Source: Flavobacterium sp. JAD_PAG50586_2
Lineage (GTDB): Bacteria; Bacteroidota; Bacteroidia; Flavobacteriales; Flavobacteriaceae
Assembly: GCA_023213215.1 (NCBI GenBank)
Contig: CP096136.1
Location: 2,914,001 to 2,978,000 of the forward strand
Reading direction: 5' to 3'
Length of the DNA stretch: 64,000 nt
In this document: positions 17,225 to 25,775 of the stretch, piece by piece
How positions within the stretch are numbered: the first letter of the stretch is position 1
Layout: every line of letters begins with the position of its first letter
Notes under the pieces: model-generated
Database searches by the model: none
What the model was told of the DNA's origin: nothing
Seen by the model: the letters and a program-made list of their open reading frames with translations, nothing else
Translations under genes and position numbers: made by a program

Positions 17225-18558
17225 CTACTTCCCAGCCCTGTTCTCCAAAATTTTCTTAAACGAACGGCCTCTGATTTCCTCTAACGTCAGTCCTGTTGCC
17301 AATACTTCTTCTTCGGTAATCGCACCGCTGTTTAAGGCGCGAAGGAAATAATTCAATAGCCCCTGTCCCGTAGCGGCATCGTCAAACACATCTCCAATCA
17401 AAGTGGCACGCGCAGCTTTGTCTACAAAAGTTTTCAAACGTTCTACAGCATCGTCATAGCTTTCCAAAAGAAAGCGTAAACGGCAGCATAACGCATTGGG
17501 AACTGAGCCGGATTTAAATCCCACCCTTGGTAGTAGCCATTCCACAACGAATGTCGGATATGATCGTACCCTTTCTTCCAGGCCCTGTGAACCACTTCCA
17601 TATTTTCCTTTTCCTGTGCCGGAGTCAAATCGCCCCGATGTGGGCCGATAGGCATGGTATTCGTAGCGCCGTCGCTCAACCAGATTCCGGTGTGGGCCAA
17701 AGCTACTTTGGTTACATGGTGCGCAAAATCGCAAACCGGGTGGTCCATTTCCTGGTATTTTGCCGTGATGCTGCAGCTTGCCGTATAATCATAAGTCCCA
17801 AAGTGCATTGCGACGCAGCGACCCTGAGCGGCTTTAATGAATCGGTATAACGGATTGGTTCCGTGTATGTCCATGATAGCCTGAGTAGTTTCAACCATCA
17901 TCTCCATTTTCAGGCTTCCTTTTGCCAAACTTAACTCTTCTTCAAGGATAACAAAGAAATTAGCAAGCGTTTCCGGTTGCTCCGGAATGGTAACTTTTGG
18001 TAACATAACCACAAAATTATCAGGCAACTTCCCGCCAGTTTCCTTAACTAAAGCCGAAACAAAAATATCAAGCGTACGTAAACCTCTTTCTTTCATTTCT
18101 TCGGTAAAAGGCTTGATACGAATACCAATGAAAGGCGAAAGCGTACCATCTGCCATTCCTTTTGCCACTTCCTTAGCCGTACTTTCAGCTGTAGCATCTT
18201 CCTCTTCATTGCTACGGTTTCCGTAACCATCTTCAAAATCAATACGGAAATCTTCAATAGCTTCAGTCTTTAATTTGGCTACGACCTTATCATAAATCCT
18301 TTTGCTAAAGTCATTACCACCGGTCAGGCCAAATGCTTTTCCAAATACTTCATGATTAGGCGCATAGGTTTCCAGTATTTCCAAAGCACGATGTCCCAAC
18401 GCAATCGGCGCATCCGATTTAAAAAGGTTCGCACCGCCATACAAAACGTGCACAGGCTGGCGCTCACTTCGGTCACCGGGATATATCTCGTTGAAAGTCG
18501 AATTGGCTTTGCTTAAACTGTTGAACAACTGTTCTTTTTTATTACTCGGAATTGTCAT
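17225..18558 (-). CDS. DUF6986-type aldolase/citrate lyase-like protein (frameshifted as sequenced)
   Basis: Full length would be about 444 residues. The first frame runs from ATG 18558 to about 17465. The C-terminal 85 residues continue in another frame (LLESYDDAVERLKTFVDKAA onward). One missing base in the T-run complementary to 17466-17469 explains the break. The sequence shows a TIM-barrel HpcH/citrate-lyase look: FRIDFEDGYG with acidic metal ligands, IGIRIKPF, and MMVETTQAIMD. I believe this is the family that sits beside uricase-pathway genes in several phyla, but its reaction is not established. A role with the C2 or ureido end-products is inference. It is the last gene of the minus-strand purine operon. 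Confidence 0.75.
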
Positions 18559-18600
18559 AATTATATTTTTTCTATTCTCTATATTGTTTATTCTATACTC

Positions 18601-18723
18601 TTTGTCACCCTGAGCGCAGTCGAAGGGCTCTATATTCTATTCTCCATGTTCTCTTTGTCACCCTGAGCGCAGTCGAAGGGCTCTATACTCTCTTTGTCAG
18701 CCTGAACGCATTCGAAGGCATCA
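18601..18723. repeat. Three copies of a TTTGTCACCCTGAGCGCAGTCGAAGGG-type repeat
   Basis: The core CCCTGAGCGCAGTCGAAGGG is exact in copies 1 (18601-18633) and 2 (18654-18687). Copy 3 (18693-18723) is degenerate and runs into the stop codon of the OHCU/HIU gene. They are separated by TCTATAYTCT-like spacers. This short sequence is, to my knowledge, dispersed in many Bacteroidetes genomes. It fills the gap between two genes of the purine operon. Confidence 0.8.
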
Positions 18724-19563
18724 ACTACCTCGATACGTACTATATCCAAAAGGATTAACCAACAAAGGAACGTGGTAATGCGTTTCGTCAAAAGTGCTGA
18801 AAATGATTTCCACTTTAGGATAAAACGTCTTGGTATTGGCATAATAGCTTCCGGTATCGAAAACCATTTTATAGGTATCAGGTTTTAGGTTTCGCTGTGG
18901 CGGAAGTAAATCCGGTATCCTGCCGTCAACATTGGTAATACCCTGAGCGATGGTTTGCCAGGCATTATTTCGTAACGATTGTAATCGGATGGAGATGTCC
19001 TTTCCGGGAATTCCCGTTGAGGTATCTAGAACGTGTGTAGTAATCTGACTTACTTTCAGGAAACTGAAATCACTATCAGGCAGCATCTTTTTAAAACGGA
19101 TGATTGAGATTTTCTGTTGTTCGCCCATGGCTATATGGAGTTCTTCTTCGGTATTGTTTTGCAAACGGTCGTTTAATAGTGCCAACATTTCCGTTGCTGA
19201 TCTACCTGTTGCACATATGATAAAGATAAACCCGAATTTGTTTTCATAATCGGTATTGGCTTTTGCTAGATTTTGAATCGTTGCTTCGGTCGCCACTGCA
19301 ACTCCGGCCTGTTCCTTTCCGGCAAACTTTTCGGTCAGGCTTTTCACGTCGCCAATTTTGGGATGGTGCGTAAACGATTCGCGCCAATCCGCTTCAGTGC
19401 ATTCATCATACCAAATCTTTGCAGATAAATCCACCAACTGCTTTTCGGACGCAAAAGGGAAGTGGCTCATCATTGCTGATGCCCATTTCTCGGAACCACA
19501 GCAGGCGAACAGCTCTTTCTTTACCGTTTCTTCGGGTAAGGTGTTAAATGCTAATAAGTTCAT
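18721..19563 (-). CDS. Fused OHCU decarboxylase / 5-hydroxyisourate hydrolase
   Basis: 280 residues from ATG 19563; an in-frame codon 10 residues upstream falls inside an inverted repeat and is unlikely to be the start. Residues 1-165 are the 2-oxo-4-hydroxy-4-carboxy-5-ureidoimidazoline decarboxylase, with catalytic HHPKIGD. Residues about 172-280 are the transthyretin-like hydroxyisourate hydrolase (ITTHVLDTSTGIPGKDISI at the start, terminal YRGS). The two domains catalyse the last two steps from urate oxidation to S-allantoin. The domain order is that of the plant bifunctional TTL protein. It lies downstream of puuD on the same strand. Confidence 0.94.
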   Translation of the reverse strand: MNLLAFNTLPEETVKKELFACCGSEKWASAMMSHFPFASEKQLVDLSAKIWYDECTEADWRESFTHHPKIGDVKSLTEKFAGKEQAGVAVATEATIQNLAKANTDYENKFGFIFIICATGRSATEMLALLNDRLQNNTEEELHIAMGEQQKISIIRFKKMLPDSDFSFLKVSQITTHVLDTSTGIPGKDISIRLQSLRNNAWQTIAQGITNVDGRIPDLLPPQRNLKPDTYKMVFDTGSYYANTKTFYPKVEIIFSTFDETHYHVPLLVNPFGYSTYRGS

Positions 19564-19578
19564 ATATATTTTGTTTTT

Positions 19579-19635
19579 ACCGCAAATTCGCAAATTAATT
19601 TGGTTTGTTAAGACAATAATTTGCGAATTTGCGGT
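19579..19635. repeat. Perfect 19-bp inverted repeat between puuD and the OHCU/HIU gene
   Basis: ACCGCAAATTCGCAAATTA (19579-19597) and its exact reverse complement (19617-19635) surround a 19-base loop. Each arm contains CGCAAATT twice. It fills nearly the whole gap between the two genes. It could be an intercistronic hairpin affecting processing or attenuation, or a dispersed repeat. There is no clear U-tract, so I do not call it a terminator. Confidence 0.75.
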
Positions 19636-19638
19636 CTG

Positions 19639-21057
19639 TCATTTTAAACTCGCGCCTTGTTCAATCCAGCACCGAATTGTATTTCTTTCTTCTTCGGTGA
19701 TATTGGTCTTATTATTCTGAGGCATCGTTTTGGTAACCACAACACGCTGCATTATCAGGTCTCTTTTGGTATAAATATCCTGAGGTGTGTCGTATTTAAC
19801 ACCATTCGGAGCTGTTGTATACACATCGTCAGTTGGCGATGAAGAGTGACATTGGGTACAACGCTTCTGGATAATTTCATTTACTTCTATAAAGGTAACT
19901 TCTTTTTTGCATTCATAAGGATCCATACTTGGAGCCGAAATAAAACACGCAGCCAAAAGGATGATTACCGATACCGGAAGAATCCAAACGTTGAGGTGTT
20001 TTTGTTCCTTAAGGTTTAGGTAATGCTTTACACCAGCCGCACCTAAAGAGATTATCGCCAGCATCAGCCACGGATATTCATACCCAAAGGTAGACGGAAA
20101 GTGATTGCTTACCATCACAAACAAAACCGGAAGTGTAAAATAGTTATTGTGCAACGAACGCGCTAATGCTTTTTTACCCAAGCTCGGATCTAACGGAATC
20201 CCCAACTTGGCACAACGCACCATTTCCTTTTGTCCCGGAATAATCACAAAGAATACATTGGCAACCATTAAGCTTCCAATCATCGCTCCAAAATGGATAT
20301 AAGCCGCACGTGCGCTGAATACATGGCAATAAAAGAAAGCAAAAGCTATAAGGAATACAAAACCAATCAATGCAAACGCCAATTGATTTTTAATTAACGA
20401 CGATTTACACATCTTATCATAAATCAGCCATCCCACTACAAACGAGCTAACTCCAATCAATATTCCCTGCGTTGCCGAAATATCGAAAACATTCTTATCA
20501 ATTAGGAAGGCAGAAGCATTAAAATAGTAAACCACAAACAACAGGCAGAAACCCGAAAGCCATGTAAAGTAAGCTTCGTATTTGAACCAGTGCAGGTGTT
20601 TCGGAATTACTTTTGGTGCCACTTTGTACTTTTCCAGATAATAAAATCCACCACCGTGTACAGCCCAAAGGTTTCCCGCCAGTTCATCGCGAACATCTTC
20701 GGTTCTGTTCAAAGCATTTTCGAGGAAGACAAAGTAGAACGAAGCACCAATCCATGCAATTCCGAAAGTGATATGCATTAAGCGGATGACAATGTTGAGC
20801 CATTCCATTAGGTGTGCCTCTAAGGGAGTTCCCTCAACTACAATATAGGTGTTGATTAGGATTCCAACAATCATCAGAAGCATTCCGGCATAAATATAAT
20901 TCATGCTTGTGTTCCTGATGTCTTCGTCGCCTTCGGGATCTTTTTGCGATTTGCCTTTAAGGAAGTTGGGCATTTTATAGGAGATATAGCCCAGCATAAT
21001 CAATACACTGAAATACAATACATACAAAACGGTTATGACAAAGGTTTCTATTGACAC
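19639..21057 (-). CDS. puuD: Urate hydroxylase PuuD, membrane protein with cytochrome c domain
   Basis: 472 residues. The first 370 or so form about eight membrane segments with the urate-hydroxylase region (RLMHITFGIAWIGASFYFVF, NLWAVHGGGFYYLEKY). The C-terminal 100 residues are a periplasmic cytochrome c domain with a CTQCH heme site (RCTQCHSSSP) and a distal methionine in KTMPQNN. This family oxidises urate to 5-hydroxyisourate and passes electrons to the respiratory chain instead of making hydrogen peroxide. No soluble uricase is present, so this is the pathway's urate oxidase. The allantoicase gene ends four bases before it. Confidence 0.93.
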   Translation of the reverse strand: MSIETFVITVLYVLYFSVLIMLGYISYKMPNFLKGKSQKDPEGDEDIRNTSMNYIYAGMLLMIVGILINTYIVVEGTPLEAHLMEWLNIVIRLMHITFGIAWIGASFYFVFLENALNRTEDVRDELAGNLWAVHGGGFYYLEKYKVAPKVIPKHLHWFKYEAYFTWLSGFCLLFVVYYFNASAFLIDKNVFDISATQGILIGVSSFVVGWLIYDKMCKSSLIKNQLAFALIGFVFLIAFAFFYCHVFSARAAYIHFGAMIGSLMVANVFFVIIPGQKEMVRCAKLGIPLDPSLGKKALARSLHNNYFTLPVLFVMVSNHFPSTFGYEYPWLMLAIISLGAAGVKHYLNLKEQKHLNVWILPVSVIILLAACFISAPSMDPYECKKEVTFIEVNEIIQKRCTQCHSSSPTDDVYTTAPNGVKYDTPQDIYTKRDLIMQRVVVTKTMPQNNKTNITEEERNTIRCWIEQGASLK

Positions 21058-21060
21058 TAG

Positions 21061-22080
21061 TTAACTGATTTTACCAAACAATCGCAAACGGCTGATGCCA
21101 CCGTCAGGGAAGATATTCAACCTTACATGCGTTATTGGTTCGTGAGCGTTTATTTCCTTTACAAATTCGTGTTCGTTGTCGGCGCTCAGTTTTTGCTGAG
21201 GAAGTAAAGTCTTCCAGTCACCATTTTTGATAACTGCCTCGTCATTATCGCTGTTGCAGAATTCAATCGAACAACTGTCAGGATAGTTCCCTTTGAAGTG
21301 GCAGGTATCGACAACAATTTTATCAACCGTTCCTTTATGGGCTAATTTTAGAATAACCCAATCCCGGTTGTTGGGTGTACGGTTTCTTTTGGTTTCCCAG
21401 CCGTCACCCATATTGGCACCACGGTTGGGCATAATCAGGTTGCTCATCGCGCTAAAGAACATATCGTTGCAGGCAATTGCCTGTCCGCCGTTAATAGCAG
21501 CAACTAAATCTATTTCCGTAGCGGCGTCAAATGAACTCCAATCCTTGAAAACTTCACCATAAACACGGAATCTTGCAACACCGCCATCAGGGTAAATGTG
21601 TAATCTTAAATGTGTATAAATTTCATTGCTTCCGCATTCGTAGAAGTTTTGTGAACCCGCATCCAAATGGGATTTTGGCAAAATTTCTGTCCAAGCTACG
21701 TCTTCCCAGTCGGAAGTTTTATAGCCATCAGGTAAATTAGCAGCTTCAATCGAACAATGCGGAGGATGATTCCCTAAAAAGAAATTGGTGTCAATGTCAA
21801 AACCCGTAATCTTTCCGGAAGTCGCTAATTGGATTACAGCCCAATCGTGTCCCGGAGTTCGTTTCCTTCGGCTTTCCCAACCGTCCATCCATTTGCCGCG
21901 GTCGGTATATTTATCTGTAATGAATATGCCTCGTGTTGGCAATAACAGGTTTTCCTTTTCGGCAAAGAAATCATCGGTCGCATACAAAACCTTTCCGCCC
22001 AAGCGTTCTGCCGCTAAATCGGTTAAAGCTGTAAATGCCGGTGATTCCTTAATTATCTCGGTTACTTTTGCAAAAGCCAT
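21061..22080 (-). CDS. alc: Allantoicase
   Basis: 339 residues built of two homologous halves of about 160 residues. Each contains the family pattern: (K/M)DGWE(S/T)(R/K)R(K/N)RTP, then W..(I/L)(Q/K)L, then F.GN(H/Y)P..CSIE. It hydrolyses allantoate to ureidoglycolate and urea. It overlaps the allantoinase gene by 19 bases and lies three bases before puuD, which fixes it in the operon. No ureidoglycolate lyase or urease is seen in the window. Confidence 0.94.
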   Translation of the reverse strand: MAFAKVTEIIKESPAFTALTDLAAERLGGKVLYATDDFFAEKENLLLPTRGIFITDKYTDRGKWMDGWESRRKRTPGHDWAVIQLATSGKITGFDIDTNFFLGNHPPHCSIEAANLPDGYKTSDWEDVAWTEILPKSHLDAGSQNFYECGSNEIYTHLRLHIYPDGGVARFRVYGEVFKDWSSFDAATEIDLVAAINGGQAIACNDMFFSAMSNLIMPNRGANMGDGWETKRNRTPNNRDWVILKLAHKGTVDKIVVDTCHFKGNYPDSCSIEFCNSDNDEAVIKNGDWKTLLPQQKLSADNEHEFVKEINAHEPITHVRLNIFPDGGISRLRLFGKIS

Positions 22081-23384
22081 TGTCCTTTATTTTTATTTTC
22101 TATTGATTTATTGTGGTAAACAGTCGAGCCGTTTACTATAGTTTTCAGTACTTTACCATTTAAGTCCTGCGCAATATATGGACTTATTTTATATCTGAAA
22201 AAAATGTCCTCTTCTTTTACTAAAACGATTTCGTCAGGATTCCAGATTACCATGTCGGCATCGTTCCCAATCTTGATTTCACCCTTTTTGCCAGCCTTGA
22301 TAAAACGTGCAGGATTTGAAGTCAATAAAGGAATAAATTGTTCCAAAGTCATAGTGTCTTTTAGTGAAGTCCAGGAACCCGTCAAAAGAAACTGAATTCC
22401 GGCAATTCCGCCCCAGGCTTTCTTTAGGTTTCCGCTTTCCATTTCCTTGATATTCGGTGGAGCAGGCGAGTGGTCGGTCGTAATAAAATCTAAAACTCCT
22501 GTAACAAATGCTTGCTTCAATTGTTCGTTATTGGATCTTTCGCGGATTGGCGGTGCACATTTGTAAATGCAGTTCGCATCCGGAATCGTTTCTGCATTAA
22601 AGAAAATATATTGGGTGCAGGTTTCGGCAGTGATTGGTAATCCTTCTTTTTTAGCAGCTTCAATCATTGATAACGCTTCCGCGGATGCTACGTGGACGAT
22701 ATGAACCGGGCAATGGTGTTTCCGGCACATTCTAATCATCAAATCGATGGCATCATTTTCCCATTTCTTTGGACGGCTCGCCAGGTAATGTTGATAGCTA
22801 GTCGGATTATTGTCAAAATCGCAGTCAATTTCTGTATCGTATAATTCGCAGTGTGCCAATAAGGGAATGTTGTGTTTGGCAATAATCGGCATCGCTTCAT
22901 CCAGATCCTTTTCGGTAACATTAGGAAATTCATCGATACCCGAATGCGTCAGGAAACATTTTACACCAATAACTCCGGCATCAATTAAAGCTTCCAATCG
23001 ATTGGTATTTCCAGGAATCAATCCGGCATAAAAACCAACATTGACATTCATCTTACCTTTAGAAGCTTCAAGTTTTTCGTTAAAAGCATCTAAAGTTGTT
23101 GTTACCGGACTTGCATTCAGAGGCATGTCGATAATTGATGTCGAACCTCCGGCAGCGGCTGCCTGGGTTGCAGTTTCAAAACCTTCCCATTCGGCTCTTC
23201 CGGGTTCATTGATATGGACGTGGGCATCAATCACACCCGGCATGATTACGGCGTTGCCATAATCTTGCGCATCAACTGCTTTGTTGAATTCAATAACTTC
23301 AATTGTATCGGTAAATGTAATTGTTGCCGGCTGTAATCTATTTTCAACCCAAACGCGGTTACTGTATATTTTTCTTTGCTGCAC
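22062..23384 (-). CDS. allB: Allantoinase / dihydroorotase-family amidohydrolase
   Basis: 440 residues. The metal-centre motifs are VIDAHVHINEPG, KCFLTHSG (carboxylated Lys region), PLLAHCELYD, CPVHIVHVAS and ITTDHSPAPP. It opens the hydantoin ring of allantoin to give allantoate; hydantoinases and dihydroorotases share the fold, but the context decides for allantoin. It is the first gene of the minus-strand operon (allB, alc, puuD, OHCU/HIU, DUF6986). A TATGTTTG at 23415-23422 (minus strand) may be its -7 box. Confidence 0.93.
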   Translation of the reverse strand: MQQRKIYSNRVWVENRLQPATITFTDTIEVIEFNKAVDAQDYGNAVIMPGVIDAHVHINEPGRAEWEGFETATQAAAAGGSTSIIDMPLNASPVTTTLDAFNEKLEASKGKMNVNVGFYAGLIPGNTNRLEALIDAGVIGVKCFLTHSGIDEFPNVTEKDLDEAMPIIAKHNIPLLAHCELYDTEIDCDFDNNPTSYQHYLASRPKKWENDAIDLMIRMCRKHHCPVHIVHVASAEALSMIEAAKKEGLPITAETCTQYIFFNAETIPDANCIYKCAPPIRERSNNEQLKQAFVTGVLDFITTDHSPAPPNIKEMESGNLKKAWGGIAGIQFLLTGSWTSLKDTMTLEQFIPLLTSNPARFIKAGKKGEIKIGNDADMVIWNPDEIVLVKEEDIFFRYKISPYIAQDLNGKVLKTIVNGSTVYHNKSIENKNKGQWLLQK

Positions 23385-23546
23385 TACTGTTTATTTTTGG
23401 ATTTACCCGAAAGGCAAACATACAAACTTAAAGATAAAAAGTTAATTTTGGCAAATCCAACAGGCAAATTAATGATCGTTTCTTCTACGAATCATAAGTA
23501 AGGTAACCAAAAAAAACAATATTTAAAATAGTATAAAATTCACCAC

Positions 23547-23604
23547 ATGTCGATTTTTTTTAATAATTTCGACATAGATTTGTTGTGTGTCGATTGTATC
23601 GACA
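23547..23604. promoter_or_regulatory. Palindrome pair upstream of fic (putative operators)
   Basis: The long palindrome at 23547-23575 has arms ATGTCGA and TCGACAT around a 15-base AT-rich centre. The short palindrome TGTCGATTGTATCGACA is at 23588-23604. Their starts are 41 bases apart. The second ends 22 bases before the fic ATG, a natural repressor position. The same pair recurs downstream of fic. Confidence 0.75.
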
Positions 23605-23626
23605 TAGTAATTTAGAAAAGGCAAAA

Positions 23627-24720
23627 ATGAAAACCAATTACAATAAAGACATTCCTTATAACGATTTACCGGATTTACCATCAAAAAATAATTTGGAAAC
23701 TGTAGCCATTTTTAAAGCCACTATACGTGCTAATAAACTTTTGGCTGAACTAAAAGGCTATTGCCAAACCTTGCCTTATCCTAAATTATTATTAAATACC
23801 ATAGTACTTCAGGAAAGTAAGGAATCAAACGCGATCGAAAATATTGTAACGACACAAGATGAACTGTATAAAGCAACCTTGATGGGCGACGCAATTAAAA
23901 ATCAAGCAGCTAAAGAAGTTCTGCAATACCGGGAAGCTATTTATTGGGGAATCGATGAATTAAAAAAAACAATTTGATAACGACCAATTTGTTGGTAGGT
24001 TTAATGCAACGTTTGCGTGGTTCGTCGGAAAATATTCGAAAAAATACAGGAACAAAATTAGGAAATCCTACTAATAATCAAATCGTATATACACCACCGG
24101 AAGGAGAAAATATTATTAGGGATAAATTATCAAAGCTTGAAATTTTTATCAATAATCCCGTATTCTCTGATTTAGATCCATTAATTAAAATGGCACTTAT
24201 CCATTATCAGTTTGAAGCCATTCACCCTTTTAGCGATGGCAATGGACGAACAGGAAGAATATTGAATGTGCTGTATCTTATTCAACAAGAATTATTAGGA
24301 TTGCCCGTTTTGTATTTAAGCCATTACATAATCCAAAACAAATCTGATTATTATCGTTTGCTAAAATCGGTTACCGAAGATGATAACTGGGAAGAATGGG
24401 TTTTGTTTGTTATAAACGGAGTTGCAACAACATCTGAAATGACTTTAAGAAAAATTAATGCCATTTTAGAATTAAAGGTTGATACCGAAATAAAAGCCAA
24501 AGAAGTGCTTAAATCATCATATTCAAAAGAGTTGGTTGATTTATTGTTTAGTCACCCTTACATAAAAATAAAGGTTTTGGAAGAGAATAATATTGCCAAA
24601 AGACAAACGGCAGGTGAATATTTAAGAAAATTGGAGTTTCACAAGATACTTTCTTCTGTTAAAATTGGGAATGACGTTTACTTTATAAATCAAAAACTAA
24701 TTGAAGTTTTATCAAAATAA
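23627..24720 (+). CDS. Fic-family AMP-transferase with C-terminal winged helix (frameshifted as sequenced)
   Basis: Full length would be 364 residues. The N-terminal part (23627-23977) contains the class II inhibitory motif SNAIEN within QESKESNAIENIV. The Fic core (24220s on) has the complete HPFSDGNGRTGR motif, so AMP transfer to a hydroxyl residue should be possible. The C-terminal 65 residues look like a winged helix (SHPYIKIKVLEENNIAKRQT). The frame breaks in an A8 run at 23962-23969; one added A restores DELKKNNLITTN across the junction. As sequenced, the inhibitory and catalytic parts lie in separate frames, with a TTG start overlapping the stop. Fic proteins of this build often repress their own gene. 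The flanking palindromes fit that. Confidence 0.88.
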
Positions 24721-24734
24721 TTTAAGAAACGGCA

Positions 24735-24821
24735 TGTCGATTGAATCGACACTTAAATAACCTATGTCGATTTTTTTTAATTATTTCGACATGCTTTTGA
24801 ATAGTGTCGATTTAATCGACA
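24735..24821. promoter_or_regulatory. Palindrome triplet downstream of fic, upstream of xdhC
   Basis: Short palindrome TGTCGATTGAATCGACA is at 24735-24751. A long palindrome at 24764-24792 differs by one base from that at 23547. Short palindrome TGTCGATTTAATCGACA is at 24805-24821. The last two again start 41 bases apart. The last ends 45 bases before the xdhC ATG, so the Moco operon may share the regulator. Confidence 0.75.
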
Positions 24822-24866
24822 TTGTTAAAACTAGAATATTTTCCCTCAAACTTCCCACACTTCCAA

Positions 24867-25775
24867 ATGACCACAACCTTCTACAAAAACCTTTCCCAAA
24901 TCCTCCAATCCGAAAAGCGATTGGTGCTGATGGTTGTCATTGCCAATGAAGGCAGCAGTCCGGGACGGAAAGGCTTTAAAATGCTGGTAACACAAAACCA
25001 AATGCACGGAACCATCGGTGGCGGAATAATGGAGCATAAACTGGTTGAGTTTGCCGAATCACTTTTGGATAAACCCTCATTTGAGCCGTTTATAAAACTC
25101 CAAATCCACGACAAATCAGCACCCAAAGACCAATCGGGAATGATTTGTTCTGGTCAGCAAACGATTGCTTTTTATGATATTGATTTAGATTTTCTTCCAA
25201 CTGTCAATCAGATTTTAACCGAAAAGGATTTTAAGATAACCTACTCAAACAGCGGAATCAACATTCCTTCTGAAAACCCGGAATGGTCATTTGCCGAAAC
25301 CAACTCACTGCCACAGAAGGTTTACATCATCGGTGGTGGCCACGTTGGACTGGCATTGAGTGAAACGCTTTCCAAACTGGACTTCGAAATACATGTCCTC
25401 GACCATCGCGAAAACCTGAATACGATGGAGCAGAATCATTTTGTACATTCGAGCCAGGTTGTTGAATTTGAGAAAATAGACAATTATATTCCCGAAGGAG
25501 ATGCTATTTATGTTGTGATTATGTCTTTTGGTTACAGAACAGACGACATCATCATCCGTAAGCTAATCGACAAACATTTCAAATACATTGGACTATTGGG
25601 CAGCAAAGAGAAGATAGCAACTCTTTTCTCAAAAATGATTGAAGATGGTTTCAATAAAGATAATATTGCCAAAGTGTACGCGCCAATCGGAATTGATATC
25701 AAAAGCGAAACCACACAGGAAATAGCCATTAGTGTGGCCGCACAATTAATCAGGGTTAAAAACCAAAACCGATGA
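24867..25775 (+). CDS. xdhC: XdhC-family molybdenum cofactor maturation protein
   Basis: 302 residues from ATG 24867; the upstream in-frame start lies right after a palindrome and gives no family sequence. The N-terminal XdhC/CoxI domain shows NEGSSPGRKGFKMLV and GTIGGGIMEHKL. The C-terminal Rossmann domain shows KVYIIGGGHVGLALSETL and a second segment LLGSKEKIATLF. XdhC proteins bind Moco, protect its sulfurated form and insert it into xanthine dehydrogenase. It heads the Moco operon and overlaps moeA by four bases, linking it to the xdhAB genes upstream. Confidence 0.93.
   Translation: MTTTFYKNLSQILQSEKRLVLMVVIANEGSSPGRKGFKMLVTQNQMHGTIGGGIMEHKLVEFAESLLDKPSFEPFIKLQIHDKSAPKDQSGMICSGQQTIAFYDIDLDFLPTVNQILTEKDFKITYSNSGINIPSENPEWSFAETNSLPQKVYIIGGGHVGLALSETLSKLDFEIHVLDHRENLNTMEQNHFVHSSQVVEFEKIDNYIPEGDAIYVVIMSFGYRTDDIIIRKLIDKHFKYIGLLGSKEKIATLFSKMIEDGFNKDNIAKVYAPIGIDIKSETTQEIAISVAAQLIRVKNQNR

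Noticed and set aside
17527..17850. Plus-strand ORF inside the DUF6986 gene
   Set aside because: It is a shadow of the conserved minus-strand coding sequence.
23627..24720. Fic toxin with a separate antitoxin gene
   Set aside because: The inhibitory motif SNAIEN is within the same gene once the frame is repaired. No independent antitoxin ORF was found.
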